This document shows, in pieces, positions 8,364 to 17,632 of a stretch of DNA of 64,000 nucleotides. The notes beneath the pieces are model-generated. The model was not told the origin of the DNA and made no database searches. It worked only from the letters and a program-made list of their open reading frames with translations. The DNA is from Paenibacillus sp. ACRRY (GTDB lineage: Bacteria; Bacillota; Bacilli; Paenibacillales; Paenibacillaceae), in assembly GCF_022346995.1 (NCBI RefSeq), contig NZ_JAKRNM010000007.1, positions 62,001-126,000 on the forward strand, read 5' to 3'. Position 1 is the stretch's first letter, and each line of letters begins with the position of its first letter. The position numbers were made by a program, and so were the translations under genes.

Positions 8364-9470
8364 TTATTCGTATACTTGAATTTCGTTGTAGAAGGTGTCG
8401 CGTTCCACGGGAATCCGTCCAGCACCCTTAATCAGCCAAATGAGCTCTTTGCGCGTGAGGCCTTCAGGCGTTAGGGCTCCTGCGGCATGACTAATCCGTT
8501 CGCGAACGATGGTGCCGTGTGCATCCGAAGCACCGAATCCAAGAGCGACTTGAGCCAGCTGTGGGCCGATATTGATGAAGTATGCTTTAATGTGGTCAAT
8601 GTTATCCAGCATAAGGCGGCTAATCGCAATGGTTTTAAGATCCTCGTACGCCGAGTTACGGCGCATAATGCTGGCATTTTTGCTCTTAGGCTGCATGGAG
8701 AGTGGAATAAATACCATAAAACCGTTGGTTTCATCCTGCAGTTCGCGAATTTGTGCCATGTGGTTCACGCGATCCTCGTAGGACTCAATCGATCCATACA
8801 GCATCGTAGTATGCGTACGCATGCCTAAATTATGAGCGGTACGGTGTACCTCGAGATAGCGGTCCACGTTTGCTTTGTCGACACGCATTTTTTTACGGTA
8901 TTCGTCCGACAGAATTTCTGCTCCGCCGCCCGTCAGTGATTTCAGGCCTGCTTTTTGCAGTTCCTGCAGCACTTCCTTAATGCTGAGTCCGCTGATGCGA
9001 GTGAAGAAATCAATCTCTGCTGCTGTATAAGCCTTCAAAGTAACATCCGGATATTTTTCGTTTAAAGCACGCAGGGAATCGACATAATATTGAAAAGGAA
9101 CATGGTTGTTATGTCCGCCTACAATATGGAACTCGCGTACGCCTGGGTGAATATGCTGTTCTACGTACTCAATCATTTCCTCTCCCGACAACGTGTAGGA
9201 GCCTTCTTCGCCCTGGTCTTTGCGGAAATTACAAAAAGCACAGTGTGCTTCACAAACGTTGGTGAAGTAAAGACTCATGTTTTCGATAAAATACACTTTC
9301 TTGCCGTTCTTCCGCAGGTTGGCCTCATTGGCCAGTTGGCCGAGAGTCAGCAAATCATCCGTTTGATACAGATAAACGCCGTCTTCTACGCTCAGCCTTA
9401 CGCCGTTCTGCACTTTCTCAACGATTTCCGCCATTCTTTTGTCTGTGAACGGTGTTACTAATGTAGACAT
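8364..9470 (-). CDS. mqnE: Aminofutalosine synthase MqnE
   Basis: This 368-residue radical-SAM enzyme would join chorismate-derived 3-[(1-carboxyvinyl)oxy]benzoate to SAM in the futalosine route to menaquinone. It has the CEAHCAFC cluster motif (CxxxCxxC) near residue 73, SLTGGGAEIL, and the LQDETNGFMVFIPLS region shared with MqnE. The ATG at 9470 has GGAGG upstream. MqnC is a related enzyme, but the N-terminal helical segment and motif details favour MqnE. No other mqn gene is in view. Confidence 0.88.
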   Translation of the reverse strand: MSTLVTPFTDKRMAEIVEKVQNGVRLSVEDGVYLYQTDDLLTLGQLANEANLRKNGKKVYFIENMSLYFTNVCEAHCAFCNFRKDQGEEGSYTLSGEEMIEYVEQHIHPGVREFHIVGGHNNHVPFQYYVDSLRALNEKYPDVTLKAYTAAEIDFFTRISGLSIKEVLQELQKAGLKSLTGGGAEILSDEYRKKMRVDKANVDRYLEVHRTAHNLGMRTHTTMLYGSIESYEDRVNHMAQIRELQDETNGFMVFIPLSMQPKSKNASIMRRNSAYEDLKTIAISRLMLDNIDHIKAYFINIGPQLAQVALGFGASDAHGTIVRERISHAAGALTPEGLTRKELIWLIKGAGRIPVERDTFYNEIQVYE

Positions 9471-9877
9471 TTTGTTTCCTCCTGTTCTTAACCGGACTTG
9501 AGTTAAATGTAGGACTTGCTTACAGAACTACATAAAAAAGATGCGGTCATCTGCCGCCTCCTTAGAGGACTAACCCTCCATTACCCGGTGCAGCATATGC
9601 TGCATTGTAAAGCTGAATTTTTTTAAGTACTTCGCATCATGGATGTAAAATCTAAAAGTGAGTCTGATGACTCTATATGCATTGGGGACTGCGTGGCAGT
9701 CTCGAAATGTGAAAAAAATTACAACTCCATATATGATCATCATTTGAATAAGTCATGACAAAATATTGACATTTCAGTGCGATCACCTATCCATTATAAA
9801 CCTCGTGTCCCGGGGGTTCAATACACTGGGAAGAAAAAGGAGCAGAGGAGGTACACGGAAATAGGGATAAACATGGC
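9471..9877. other. Intergenic region between mqnE and the IscA-like gene
   Basis: No convincing gene is visible in these 407 bases. Near mqnE are several short hairpins and a perfect 16-bp palindrome TGCAGCATATGCTGCA (9589-9604). The region is otherwise A/T-rich and may hold mqnE promoter and leader sequence. A TTGACA occurs at about 9766, but its best -10 partner is poor. Confidence 0.5.
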
Positions 9878-9906
9878 TTGAGCCTCTTGACGGGGTGGAG
9901 TATAAT
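9878..9906 (+). promoter_or_regulatory. Sigma-A promoter of the IscA-like gene
   Basis: TTGAGC (9878-9883) and a perfect TATAAT (9901-9906) are separated by 17 bp. They lie about 36 bp upstream of the start codon at 9943. Confidence 0.65.
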
Positions 9907-9942
9907 TTAAAGAAGAGTTAATGAAAAGGAGAGTGACCTGGC

Positions 9943-10299
9943 ATGATTAGCATCAGCGAGACAGCTGCCGATCGATTGAAAGAGATGCTTTCACAGCAAG
10001 AGACACCTAACATGTTCCTACGTCTGGGCGTAGCACCGGGAGGTTGTACCGGATTTTCTTACGCCATGGGCTTCGATGATAAAGAATCCGATGAGGATAT
10101 TTATATGGATATTCAAGATATGAAGGTTGTAGTCGAGAAGGAAAACCTGAAATATCTGAATGGTCTTGAAATTGATTTTGAAGAATCCGGCATGTCCGGC
10201 GGTTTCACCATCCATAACCCGAATGCGGTTGCGACATGCGGCTGCGGATCTTCTTTCCGTACGAGAGAAGAAGCTGGGGTACCGGATAAGGATTGTTAG
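9943..10299 (+). CDS. erpA: HesB/IscA-type Fe-S cluster carrier
   Basis: This 118-residue A-type carrier moves Fe-S clusters to target proteins. It has the three cluster-ligand cysteines at the canonical positions: Cys35 in GGCTGFSY, and Cys99 and Cys101 in CGCGSSF. AAAGGAGAG precedes the ATG. It is a single gene between its own promoter and a terminator. IscA, SufA and ErpA cannot be separated with certainty by motif alone; the symbol is the closest family name. Confidence 0.88.
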   Translation: MISISETAADRLKEMLSQQETPNMFLRLGVAPGGCTGFSYAMGFDDKESDEDIYMDIQDMKVVVEKENLKYLNGLEIDFEESGMSGGFTIHNPNAVATCGCGSSFRTREEAGVPDKDC

Positions 10300-10340
10300 G
10301 ACTTTCAATTTCTAAGACATCTGCTACAAATTACGAATCA

Positions 10341-10394
10341 AGACCTCTATCACGTACTAGTCTCGTACTAATTACGTGTTAGAGGTCTTTTTGT
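10341..10394 (+). terminator. Terminator after the IscA-like gene
   Basis: AGACCTCTA pairs with TAGAGGTCT, with an inner ACGTA/TACGT helix, and is followed by TTTTTG. It also lies just beyond the stop of the convergent AraC regulator gene. Confidence 0.85.
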
Positions 10395-10434
10395 CGTGGC
10401 AGGAGGTCTAGTCCTGCTCACTGCTCAGAAAACA

Positions 10435-12732
10435 TCAGTCCACATGTTTCCGCTGTTGATGGATTTCCATAAGATGTTGTTTTCGGTAGACACCAGGCGA
10501 GATGCCAGTTGTCTTTTTGAAAAGGCGATTAAAAGAAGTGATGTTCTGATATCCGACGCGGACGCTGATTTCGTTGATGGTCCAGTTTGTTGTAGCCAGC
10601 AATTCGCAGGCTTTGCGCATGCGAATTTTTTGCAAATGCTCACTGAAGTTGATACCGGTTTTATCTTTGATATATACAGACAGATACGTCGTTGACAAAT
10701 TCAGTTTCTCGGACAAATATTCGAGTGAAATATCCTCCATGTAATGAGAGTTGATGATTTCGTAAAACATGGCGATTGCAGGTTCTTCGGGTGCAGGATG
10801 TATGCTGTCACGCATGTTGGTAATGACAGAGCTAACGATGTACTTGAAAACAGTCTCATAATCTTCCCGAGTATGACAATCCTGAAGCATATCTTCCCAT
10901 TCGCTCACTGGTACGCCAGAGGCTTTATAAGACAGCTGCTGATCCATGAATTCAACGATATGACTCATTATAGAGAGAGTCAATTGCCTGAATTGAAGAA
11001 CACTGGCATCTTTCTTGACGAAGTAGGCCAACGAGTGATGAATCCATTCCATACAGGCGTCTTCTTCCAGTGCTTGAATTGCCTGATTAAGCTCACGGCC
11101 CCGTTTCATCAGAGGCTGTTTCAGATCGGGCAGGGAACGTGCCTCGCTGATTAGTTGGGTTTCGTCCAGCAAGCGAGCTTCTGAAGCCAGGTCTCTTAAT
11201 TGCTGATAGGTTTCATTGAATTTAGTCGGTTGATCCGTAGCGGGAAGGGTACAGATAGTCACGACATAATAATGTTTTTCTTCATCAAGGCTTGCTTTAA
11301 GCTGTACTAACAGCGTTTGAAGCTGTGAGGCTGGAGCTTCCTTCAATACGGAGACAATCTCGTTTTTCTCCATTTGGAACGTGTGATTGGCATGGAATTT
11401 CTCTTTCGTTTGCAGATGAATGTAATCCAGCAAGTGACGCACCGCCCGTTCCCTGTCAAGAGGCATAGTGCCTTTTTCTGATATTCGGAAACGAATATCG
11501 TAATACACAATCTGATAACTTCCTCCATCTGCCAGAAAATCGCTCCACTCACTAAGATCCGTATTGATGTTCTTCAACTGGTTCATATAGGAGTAGTTGG
11601 TTAGAATGGCATTCTGGCGATTAAGTTTGGCCACAATGGTATCTTTTTCTTTTTTCAGCTCCCCAATTTTGCTCTGAATGAGATCATATTCCAAAATGTG
11701 ACTCTCTCCCTGCCTGAATTCACCGACATCATTTAGTGATGTACGGTCTAACAGCGAGGATAACATATCTTTGACCGGGGTATGCAGACGTCGGCTTAGA
11801 TAAAGGGATACCAGCGTGGCTGCCAAAAGTGAAAAAACAAAGATAAGAATCATATAACCGGTCAATCGCTGCAACTGGTCTGTAATACGTGTATCTGCCA
11901 GTGATGTGATATAGGTAAGCCCATCAGCAGCCTCCGCTTTGAAATAATATCTCCCATTCTGCTTGTGTGTTGTCTCCCCTTCTTGAAAAACAGGCATCCT
12001 TGCTTCTGCTGAAGTGGAACCCGAGTGGTACAGGATGTTGCTCTGTTGATCTGTAATGGTCAAAGTATGTCCGTCCAAGGTACCAAAAAAGGATTGTACG
12101 GCTTTCCGTATATCAATCATGGCAATGATCTGATAAGCGGAGCCAGGGTTTTTGAACGTATACGGCAGCAAAAGTCTGCTCTCGGGAGAACCTGCCTTCA
12201 TTTGAAAGGAGGCAGTTGGCAAGATCAGGAACGTACTGGGCTCCGAACTGAGTGTATTCCAATGTTCCAATGGATAGGTGGCGCTTTGGTAGGATGTATT
12301 GAACATGTAGTCCGAGCTGCCACTTCCTGATTTACCGAGCGTCAAGCGTTCATTGGGAAAATGGACGATGATATCTTCCAGCAAAAACAACGAATTATAC
12401 ACATATCCCCGAATATCCTTCATTACATTTTTGGCCTTTAAATAGTCCGCCTGTTGAAAGCCCACTCTCTGGAGCTGCCGATTGAAGGCAACGAGATCCT
12501 GATTGTTGTACACATGGAACAGCATGATCTGAATTTGCTCCATGTGATTCGAGAAGCGTTCTGCTGTGTTCTTTGTTTCGTTATGACTGTTCTGAACGAT
12601 TTCCTCCTGAAGGCTCGTTTTAAATACATAATAAATCAGAATATAGAATAGGCAGAACAGCGATATAATCGCCAAAAAGCTGACAAATATTTTGAAAAAC
12701 AGGGTTCTTTTTTTATTCATGATCCAGTTCAT
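10435..12732 (-). CDS. Membrane-bound AraC family transcriptional regulator
   Basis: This 765-residue regulator has a transmembrane helix near residues 12-36, a Cache-like extracellular sensor, a second helix near 290-312, a HAMP-like and coiled linker, and a C-terminal AraC/XylS helix-turn-helix pair from about 665 (ISLEYLSEKLNLSTTYLS and INEISVRVGYQN). It probably senses a sugar outside the cell and controls the divergent ABC operon. The ATG at 12732 follows GAGGGG; the frame extends a further seven codons upstream. One-protein sensor-regulators of this kind commonly flank Lpl/Ytc sugar clusters in Paenibacillus. Confidence 0.88.
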   Translation of the reverse strand: MNWIMNKKRTLFFKIFVSFLAIISLFCLFYILIYYVFKTSLQEEIVQNSHNETKNTAERFSNHMEQIQIMLFHVYNNQDLVAFNRQLQRVGFQQADYLKAKNVMKDIRGYVYNSLFLLEDIIVHFPNERLTLGKSGSGSSDYMFNTSYQSATYPLEHWNTLSSEPSTFLILPTASFQMKAGSPESRLLLPYTFKNPGSAYQIIAMIDIRKAVQSFFGTLDGHTLTITDQQSNILYHSGSTSAEARMPVFQEGETTHKQNGRYYFKAEAADGLTYITSLADTRITDQLQRLTGYMILIFVFSLLAATLVSLYLSRRLHTPVKDMLSSLLDRTSLNDVGEFRQGESHILEYDLIQSKIGELKKEKDTIVAKLNRQNAILTNYSYMNQLKNINTDLSEWSDFLADGGSYQIVYYDIRFRISEKGTMPLDRERAVRHLLDYIHLQTKEKFHANHTFQMEKNEIVSVLKEAPASQLQTLLVQLKASLDEEKHYYVVTICTLPATDQPTKFNETYQQLRDLASEARLLDETQLISEARSLPDLKQPLMKRGRELNQAIQALEEDACMEWIHHSLAYFVKKDASVLQFRQLTLSIMSHIVEFMDQQLSYKASGVPVSEWEDMLQDCHTREDYETVFKYIVSSVITNMRDSIHPAPEEPAIAMFYEIINSHYMEDISLEYLSEKLNLSTTYLSVYIKDKTGINFSEHLQKIRMRKACELLATTNWTINEISVRVGYQNITSFNRLFKKTTGISPGVYRKQHLMEIHQQRKHVD

Positions 12733-13024
12733 AAGACAACCCCTCATTTTCATTCTTCTAGAGAGAACAAGATTATCTGGCCCATTCTACGCGTGAACTG
12801 TTAAAACGCAGGGAGCAAAATATGAACGCACTGTAAAAAGGAGCTGTACCTTTTTTGCGAAAATGGCTGTTTTTTCAGGAAAAATCACGAATTATGTAAA
12901 TTTCGCAAGGAAAGACCTGAATCCCAAAAACGGTTTATACCCAATGGAGCCGAAGGGCTGTAACATTCAATTTGCAGCCGAGCCCGTCGTAATAAGGCAG
13001 GCAAAAAAGGGGGGATTGCTGATT
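12733..13024. promoter_or_regulatory. Divergent regulatory region, AraC regulator / sugar ABC operon
   Basis: These 292 bases separate the divergently transcribed regulator and permease genes and must hold both promoters. A long frame continues into the permease gene, but it lacks ribosome sites at its ATG codons (12863, 12944), so I treat it as non-coding. I could not identify a clear operator by eye. Confidence 0.45.
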
Positions 13025-13993
13025 TTGGAACAGACGACATCCGTTAACGAGCAGGCACACGGGAGTCGAGTGAGTGGAAGCCGTGCGAAGAAATCCCGTT
13101 TTCATTCGTTTCGTAGAAATTGGGATTTGTATCTGTTATTTTCGCCTGTCATCATCTACTTTGTAGTGTTTCATTATGTACCCATGTATGGTGTGCAGAT
13201 TGCTTTTAAGGACTTTATCGCCAACAAAGGCATTACCGGAAGTCCATGGGTAGGATTTAAACATTTTGAACGGTTCTTTGACAGCTTTTATTTTTGGCGA
13301 ATCATGAAAAACACGCTTGGCATTGGTCTGTACGAATTAATTGTTGGCTTCCCTATTCCCATTTTACTGGCGTTAATGATCCATGAAGTCAGATCCGGGA
13401 AGTATAGAAGATTTGTGCAGACAGTGACCTACATGCCTCATTTTTTATCAACGGTCGTTATGGTCGGTATGATTATGATGTTCCTGTCTCCTGTCAGTGG
13501 ATTAGTTAATTTGGCAATTAACGCTCTGGGTGGAGAAGCCATTTCGTTCATGACGGAGCCCGGTTGGTTCAAGAGTATATTTGTATGGTCAGGTATATGG
13601 CAGACGATGGGGTGGAGCTCGATCATCTATTTGGCGGCACTGGCCGGAGTGGATCCACAGCTGCATGATGCAGCCAAGGTGGATGGAGCCACCAGACTTC
13701 AGCGAATCTGGCATGTGAACATTCCGGGGATTGCTCCGACCATGGTCGTGCTTTTAATTCTTAATGTAGGGTCCATCATGGGTGTAGGTTTTGAGAAAGT
13801 ATTCTTGATGCAGAATGCGTTGAACATGGAGGCATCGGACGTAATTGCAACCAATGTATACCGCAGCGGTATTTTGGGTGCGCAGTACAGTTACTCCGCA
13901 GCTGTCGGCTTGTTTAACTCAGTTATTAATTTTATATTGCTGCTGACCGTTAACCGGATTGCCCGCAAAGTCAGCTCGAGCAGTCTATGGTAA
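13025..13993 (+). CDS. Sugar ABC transporter permease (LplB type)
   Basis: This 322-residue CUT1 permease has about six transmembrane segments and the EAA loop (DAAKVDGATRLQRIWHVNIPG) that docks the ATPase. The start is probably the TTG at 13025, ten bases after a GGGGGG run, which gives the normal family length. ATG codons at 12944 and 12863 are in frame but have no ribosome site. The order LplB, LplC, binding protein matches Lpl/Ytc importers. No ATPase gene is nearby, so a shared MsmX-like ATPase is probably used. Confidence 0.88.
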   Translation: MEQTTSVNEQAHGSRVSGSRAKKSRFHSFRRNWDLYLLFSPVIIYFVVFHYVPMYGVQIAFKDFIANKGITGSPWVGFKHFERFFDSFYFWRIMKNTLGIGLYELIVGFPIPILLALMIHEVRSGKYRRFVQTVTYMPHFLSTVVMVGMIMMFLSPVSGLVNLAINALGGEAISFMTEPGWFKSIFVWSGIWQTMGWSSIIYLAALAGVDPQLHDAAKVDGATRLQRIWHVNIPGIAPTMVVLLILNVGSIMGVGFEKVFLMQNALNMEASDVIATNVYRSGILGAQYSYSAAVGLFNSVINFILLLTVNRIARKVSSSSLW

Positions 13994-14006
13994 GGGAGGT
14001 GAGAGG

Positions 14007-14888
14007 ATGGCACAAAGTCGTGGTGACCGTGTAGTCGAATGGATGATCTATGCAGCTCTGGGTCTGGTATCTGTAGTGGTATTGTATCCCGTATTTTTTG
14101 TAGGGATTGCGTCGATCAGTAATCCGGAAAACGTGATGCGCGGGGAAGTCTGGTTGTGGCCCAAAAACCTCTCGTTGGTTGGTTATGAACGTCTGTTTGC
14201 GAATAGCGAACTGATGAAGGGCTATGGAAACACCTTGTTATACACAGTTGCGGGAACCCTGCTTAATCTGGTGATGACCATTGCGGCAGCATACCCGTTA
14301 TCCAGACCCGATTTTAGAGGCAGAACGGTTTTTACCATTCTGATTGTGTTTACGATGTTTTTCAGTGGAGGCATGATACCAACCTATCTGCTCATCAAGG
14401 ATCTTGGGATGCTTGACACCTTCTGGGTCATGATTATTCCGTCGGCATTGTCTGTATGGAACATGCTGATTATGAAGACCTTTTTTCAGAATTCTATCCC
14501 GAAGGAAATTCAGGAAGCTGCTTTTATGGATGGTTGTTCGAACATGAAGGTGCTGCTGCGAATTGTTCTGCCCTTATCCGGCCCGGTATTGGCCGTAATG
14601 GTCCTCTTTTACGCGGTGGGGCACTGGAACAGTTATTTTAATGCTTTAATCTATTTGTCAGACCGGGACAAGTATCCACTGCAGTTGTTTTTACGCGAAA
14701 TTCTGGTTCAGGGACAGATGCAAGAGATGGTAGATATCAGTGACGATTCTCTGGCTAGAAGCATGATGGATGCTGAAGCCATCAAATATGCCGCTGTAAT
14801 CATTACGAATCTGCCTATGCTGATTCTGTATCCGTTCTTGCAAAAGTACTTCATTAAAGGAGTCATGATTGGTGCAGTTAAAGGGTAA
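14007..14888 (+). CDS. Sugar ABC transporter permease (LplC type)
   Basis: This 293-residue partner permease has about six membrane segments and an EAA loop (EIQEAAFMDGCSNMKVLLRIVLP). The ATG at 14007 is preceded by GGGAGGTGAGAGG; the overlapping upstream frame from 13959 is not needed. It is 13 bases downstream of the first permease and heterodimerises with it. Confidence 0.9.
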   Translation: MAQSRGDRVVEWMIYAALGLVSVVVLYPVFFVGIASISNPENVMRGEVWLWPKNLSLVGYERLFANSELMKGYGNTLLYTVAGTLLNLVMTIAAAYPLSRPDFRGRTVFTILIVFTMFFSGGMIPTYLLIKDLGMLDTFWVMIIPSALSVWNMLIMKTFFQNSIPKEIQEAAFMDGCSNMKVLLRIVLPLSGPVLAVMVLFYAVGHWNSYFNALIYLSDRDKYPLQLFLREILVQGQMQEMVDISDDSLARSMMDAEAIKYAAVIITNLPMLILYPFLQKYFIKGVMIGAVKG

Positions 14889-14924
14889 ATCATAATTTGT
14901 TTTTTTATAAAGGAGTGCATATGG

Positions 14925-16538
14925 ATGTTGTTTAAAAAGTGGGGCAGCTTGACCTTATCCATTGTAATTACAGCGGGACTCATGGCTGGTTGTGGTTCAG
15001 GAGAGACGCCGTCAGAACAGGGTCAGGACAGTCAGGCCAATCTGAATGCTACTGGCATGCCGGTCGTGAAGGAACCGATTGAATTGGATTTTTTTACAGG
15101 AAAATCGACCACTAATGGAAGCAAATTTGAAGAAACGCTGATCTGGAAAACATATAGTGAGATGTCGAACGTCAAAGTAAACTTCAATCTGGTTCCCTTT
15201 GAGACTCTGACCGAGAAGAGGAACCTGGCTCTGGCAGGCGGAGATTATCCGGATGTATTTTATTCGGCTCGTGTGACTTCGGATGAATTGACCCGCTATG
15301 GTGCCCAGGGTGTGTTTCTTCCACTCAATGATCTGATTGATCAGTATGCCCCTAATTTTAAAAGGTTAATGGAGCAGTACCCCGATATTCGTAAAGGACT
15401 GACGATGCCGGATGGAAACATCTATTCCATGCCATCCTTCTATGATCCGGCACTATTATCCATGCTGATTGGTGCACCGCTGTGGATTAATGAAGATTGG
15501 TTGGAGCAGCTGAACATGGAAGAACCGGATTCAACCGAGAGCTTTTATGAATATCTGAAAGCCGTCAAAACGACGGATCTCAATGGTAACGGTAAAAACG
15601 ATGAGATTCCTTTTAGCGCAACAGGCATTACGGGCATAATTGATCATGTCAAAGGAGCATGGGGCCTTGGTAACCGTGGACTTGGACACAAGTTGGTTGA
15701 TGTGGAACCCGGCACAGGTGAGCTTCGCTTCACCAAAACATTGCCTCAGTACAAGGAAGTGCTAAAATATGTGAACAAGCTGCACCAAGAAGGACTGCTG
15801 GATCCCGAGATATTTACACTGGACGGCGGAGCCCTGAATGCAAAAGGACAGGCAGGAACGCTTGGTGCCACAACGGTTCCTAATCCGGAGACAGTGATGG
15901 GGCAAAAGAATTTCATCGGTCTTGGAGCCCTCGAAGGCCCTGACGGCGAACAGTTGTATTCCCATGTGAAAGTGCCTATGGTGCATGTGGGCGCCTTTGC
16001 GATTACGGACAAAAACGAGAATCCTGAAGCCACAATCCGTTGGATGGATCATTTCTATAGTGATGAAGGAGCCCTGCTCTACTTTATGGGGAAAGAAGGG
16101 GAGACCTATGAAAAGGATGCAGAAGGAAATCTGCAGTATACCCAGGATATCACATCGAATCCGGACGGGCTGACCCAGGATCAGGCCTTAGCCAAATATT
16201 TTACGTGGCTCGGCGGTAGCTACCCTGGTTTGGTTAAAGAAGATTACTTCAAAGGTTCGGAAACTCTACCAAGCTCACTACAGGCAGCCGACAAGGCGAA
16301 AGATCATGCTGTAGAGGACATCTGGTATAACTTTAACTTCACGCAGGAAGAATCTGAATTCATGTCCTCTGTCGGCAAAGACATACAGGATTACGTGACC
16401 GAGATGGAAGCGAAATTCGTTAATGGAAGCGCAAGTTTTGATCAGTGGGATGAGTTTGTGAACACCCTAAACAAGATGGGGCTGGAGGAGTATATGAAGG
16501 TATATGAAGCAGCCTATGACAGATATAAGACAGAATAA
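14925..16538 (+). CDS. Extracellular sugar-binding lipoprotein (LplA/LipO type)
   Basis: This 537-residue lipoprotein has a signal peptide and lipobox (LMAGC, Cys near 23), followed by a large type-1 solute-binding fold. Its length is typical of the Paenibacillus LplA/YtcQ group that binds oligosaccharides. AAAGGAG lies ahead of the ATG at 14925; an ATG six bases earlier is out of frame. It delivers substrate to the two permeases upstream. The substrate is unknown. Confidence 0.9.
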   Translation: MLFKKWGSLTLSIVITAGLMAGCGSGETPSEQGQDSQANLNATGMPVVKEPIELDFFTGKSTTNGSKFEETLIWKTYSEMSNVKVNFNLVPFETLTEKRNLALAGGDYPDVFYSARVTSDELTRYGAQGVFLPLNDLIDQYAPNFKRLMEQYPDIRKGLTMPDGNIYSMPSFYDPALLSMLIGAPLWINEDWLEQLNMEEPDSTESFYEYLKAVKTTDLNGNGKNDEIPFSATGITGIIDHVKGAWGLGNRGLGHKLVDVEPGTGELRFTKTLPQYKEVLKYVNKLHQEGLLDPEIFTLDGGALNAKGQAGTLGATTVPNPETVMGQKNFIGLGALEGPDGEQLYSHVKVPMVHVGAFAITDKNENPEATIRWMDHFYSDEGALLYFMGKEGETYEKDAEGNLQYTQDITSNPDGLTQDQALAKYFTWLGGSYPGLVKEDYFKGSETLPSSLQAADKAKDHAVEDIWYNFNFTQEESEFMSSVGKDIQDYVTEMEAKFVNGSASFDQWDEFVNTLNKMGLEEYMKVYEAAYDRYKTE

Positions 16539-16588
16539 GATATGAATTGAAGACTGGAACAAAGACCTGAATGAAGGAGGGTTAAGCT

Positions 16589-17632
16589 GTGAGAGTTGCT
16601 GTACTGGGGTGTGGAACGATGGGAGGAGTTCATGCGAGAAGTTATGCCAAGTTGAAAGACGTTGAACTGGTTGGTGTTTGTGATGTCGAGGAGGACGAAG
16701 CAGTCAGGCTGGCCAATACATGTGGAACGAAGGCGTACAGCCGTTTCGAGGATATGCTAGACGAAGGGCGTCCGGAAGTGGTGAGCATCTGTCTGCCTAC
16801 ATCGCTGCACTGTACGTATACGGTGATGGCTGCTGAAGCAGGCGTGCATGTAATCTGCGAGAAGCCTGTTAGTTCAACGGCCAAAGAAGCTGAAATGATG
16901 GAGGTCATTTGTCGTGCAAATCAGGTGCAGTTGTTGATTGCCCATGTGGGCCGCTTTTTCCCTGCCTATGCTGATGTAGCCCGTCAGATCAAAGCCGGAG
17001 TAATAGGAAAGCCTGGGGTTGTTCATGCCAGACGTATCGGGCCCCATCCGGGGCTGATGAAGAACTGGTACAACAATGAGTGGGACAGCGGTGGTGTCAT
17101 TATGGATCTGATGATCCATGACATTGATTATATGCGCAGCCTGCTTGGAGAGGTGCGTTCCGTATATGCTCAGCGTAGAACCTTTCCTCACCTGGATTAT
17201 GCTTGGGTAACCTTGAGATTTGAACAGGGAGCCATTGCCAATTTGGAAGGCATGTGGGGATACCCGGGACCATTTCAGACAGCAATGGAATTTGCAGGCG
17301 ATCGGGGAGTCATCCATGCCAATTCTGAAGTGACCAAATCCGTGATGATTCATCGGGCTGTGGTATCAGCAGAGTGCATGTCAACGACAGGGGCAGACCC
17401 GAGCAGAGAGCATAACCCTATCGTTTTACGGAAAAATTCTGAGTTTGAAACTGTCTATGACCGTGAATTGTCTCATTTCATCCAATGTATCCAGTCGGGG
17501 TCTCAGCCGGAGGTCACTTTCCAGGATGCTTGTATGGCTTCCAAGGTCGCACGGGCTGCACTCAAATCTGCTCATAGCGGGCTGCCTGTGAACATGTTGG
17601 GTTTCGAGGAAAAGGAGGGATTAATCGGATGA
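16589..17632 (+). CDS. Gfo/Idh/MocA family oxidoreductase (first of two)
   Basis: This 347-residue NAD(P)-dependent sugar dehydrogenase has an N-terminal Rossmann motif GCGTMGGVHA, the family's CEKPVS signature near residue 92, and a C-terminal alpha/beta domain with GGVIMDLMIHDIDY. It starts at GTG with GGAGGG upstream. It probably oxidises or epimerises the imported sugar. Its stop overlaps the start of the second dehydrogenase by four bases, so the pair is translationally coupled. Confidence 0.9.
   Translation: MRVAVLGCGTMGGVHARSYAKLKDVELVGVCDVEEDEAVRLANTCGTKAYSRFEDMLDEGRPEVVSICLPTSLHCTYTVMAAEAGVHVICEKPVSSTAKEAEMMEVICRANQVQLLIAHVGRFFPAYADVARQIKAGVIGKPGVVHARRIGPHPGLMKNWYNNEWDSGGVIMDLMIHDIDYMRSLLGEVRSVYAQRRTFPHLDYAWVTLRFEQGAIANLEGMWGYPGPFQTAMEFAGDRGVIHANSEVTKSVMIHRAVVSAECMSTTGADPSREHNPIVLRKNSEFETVYDRELSHFIQCIQSGSQPEVTFQDACMASKVARAALKSAHSGLPVNMLGFEEKEGLIG

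Noticed and set aside
9887..9906. TTGACG paired with TATAAT as the promoter of the IscA-like gene
   Set aside because: The spacer is only 8 bp. TTGAGC nine bases upstream gives the correct 17 bp.
12863..13024. N-terminal extension of the LplB-type permease from ATG 12863 or 12944
   Set aside because: No ribosome site at either ATG. The TTG at 13025 has a G-rich site and gives the normal family length.
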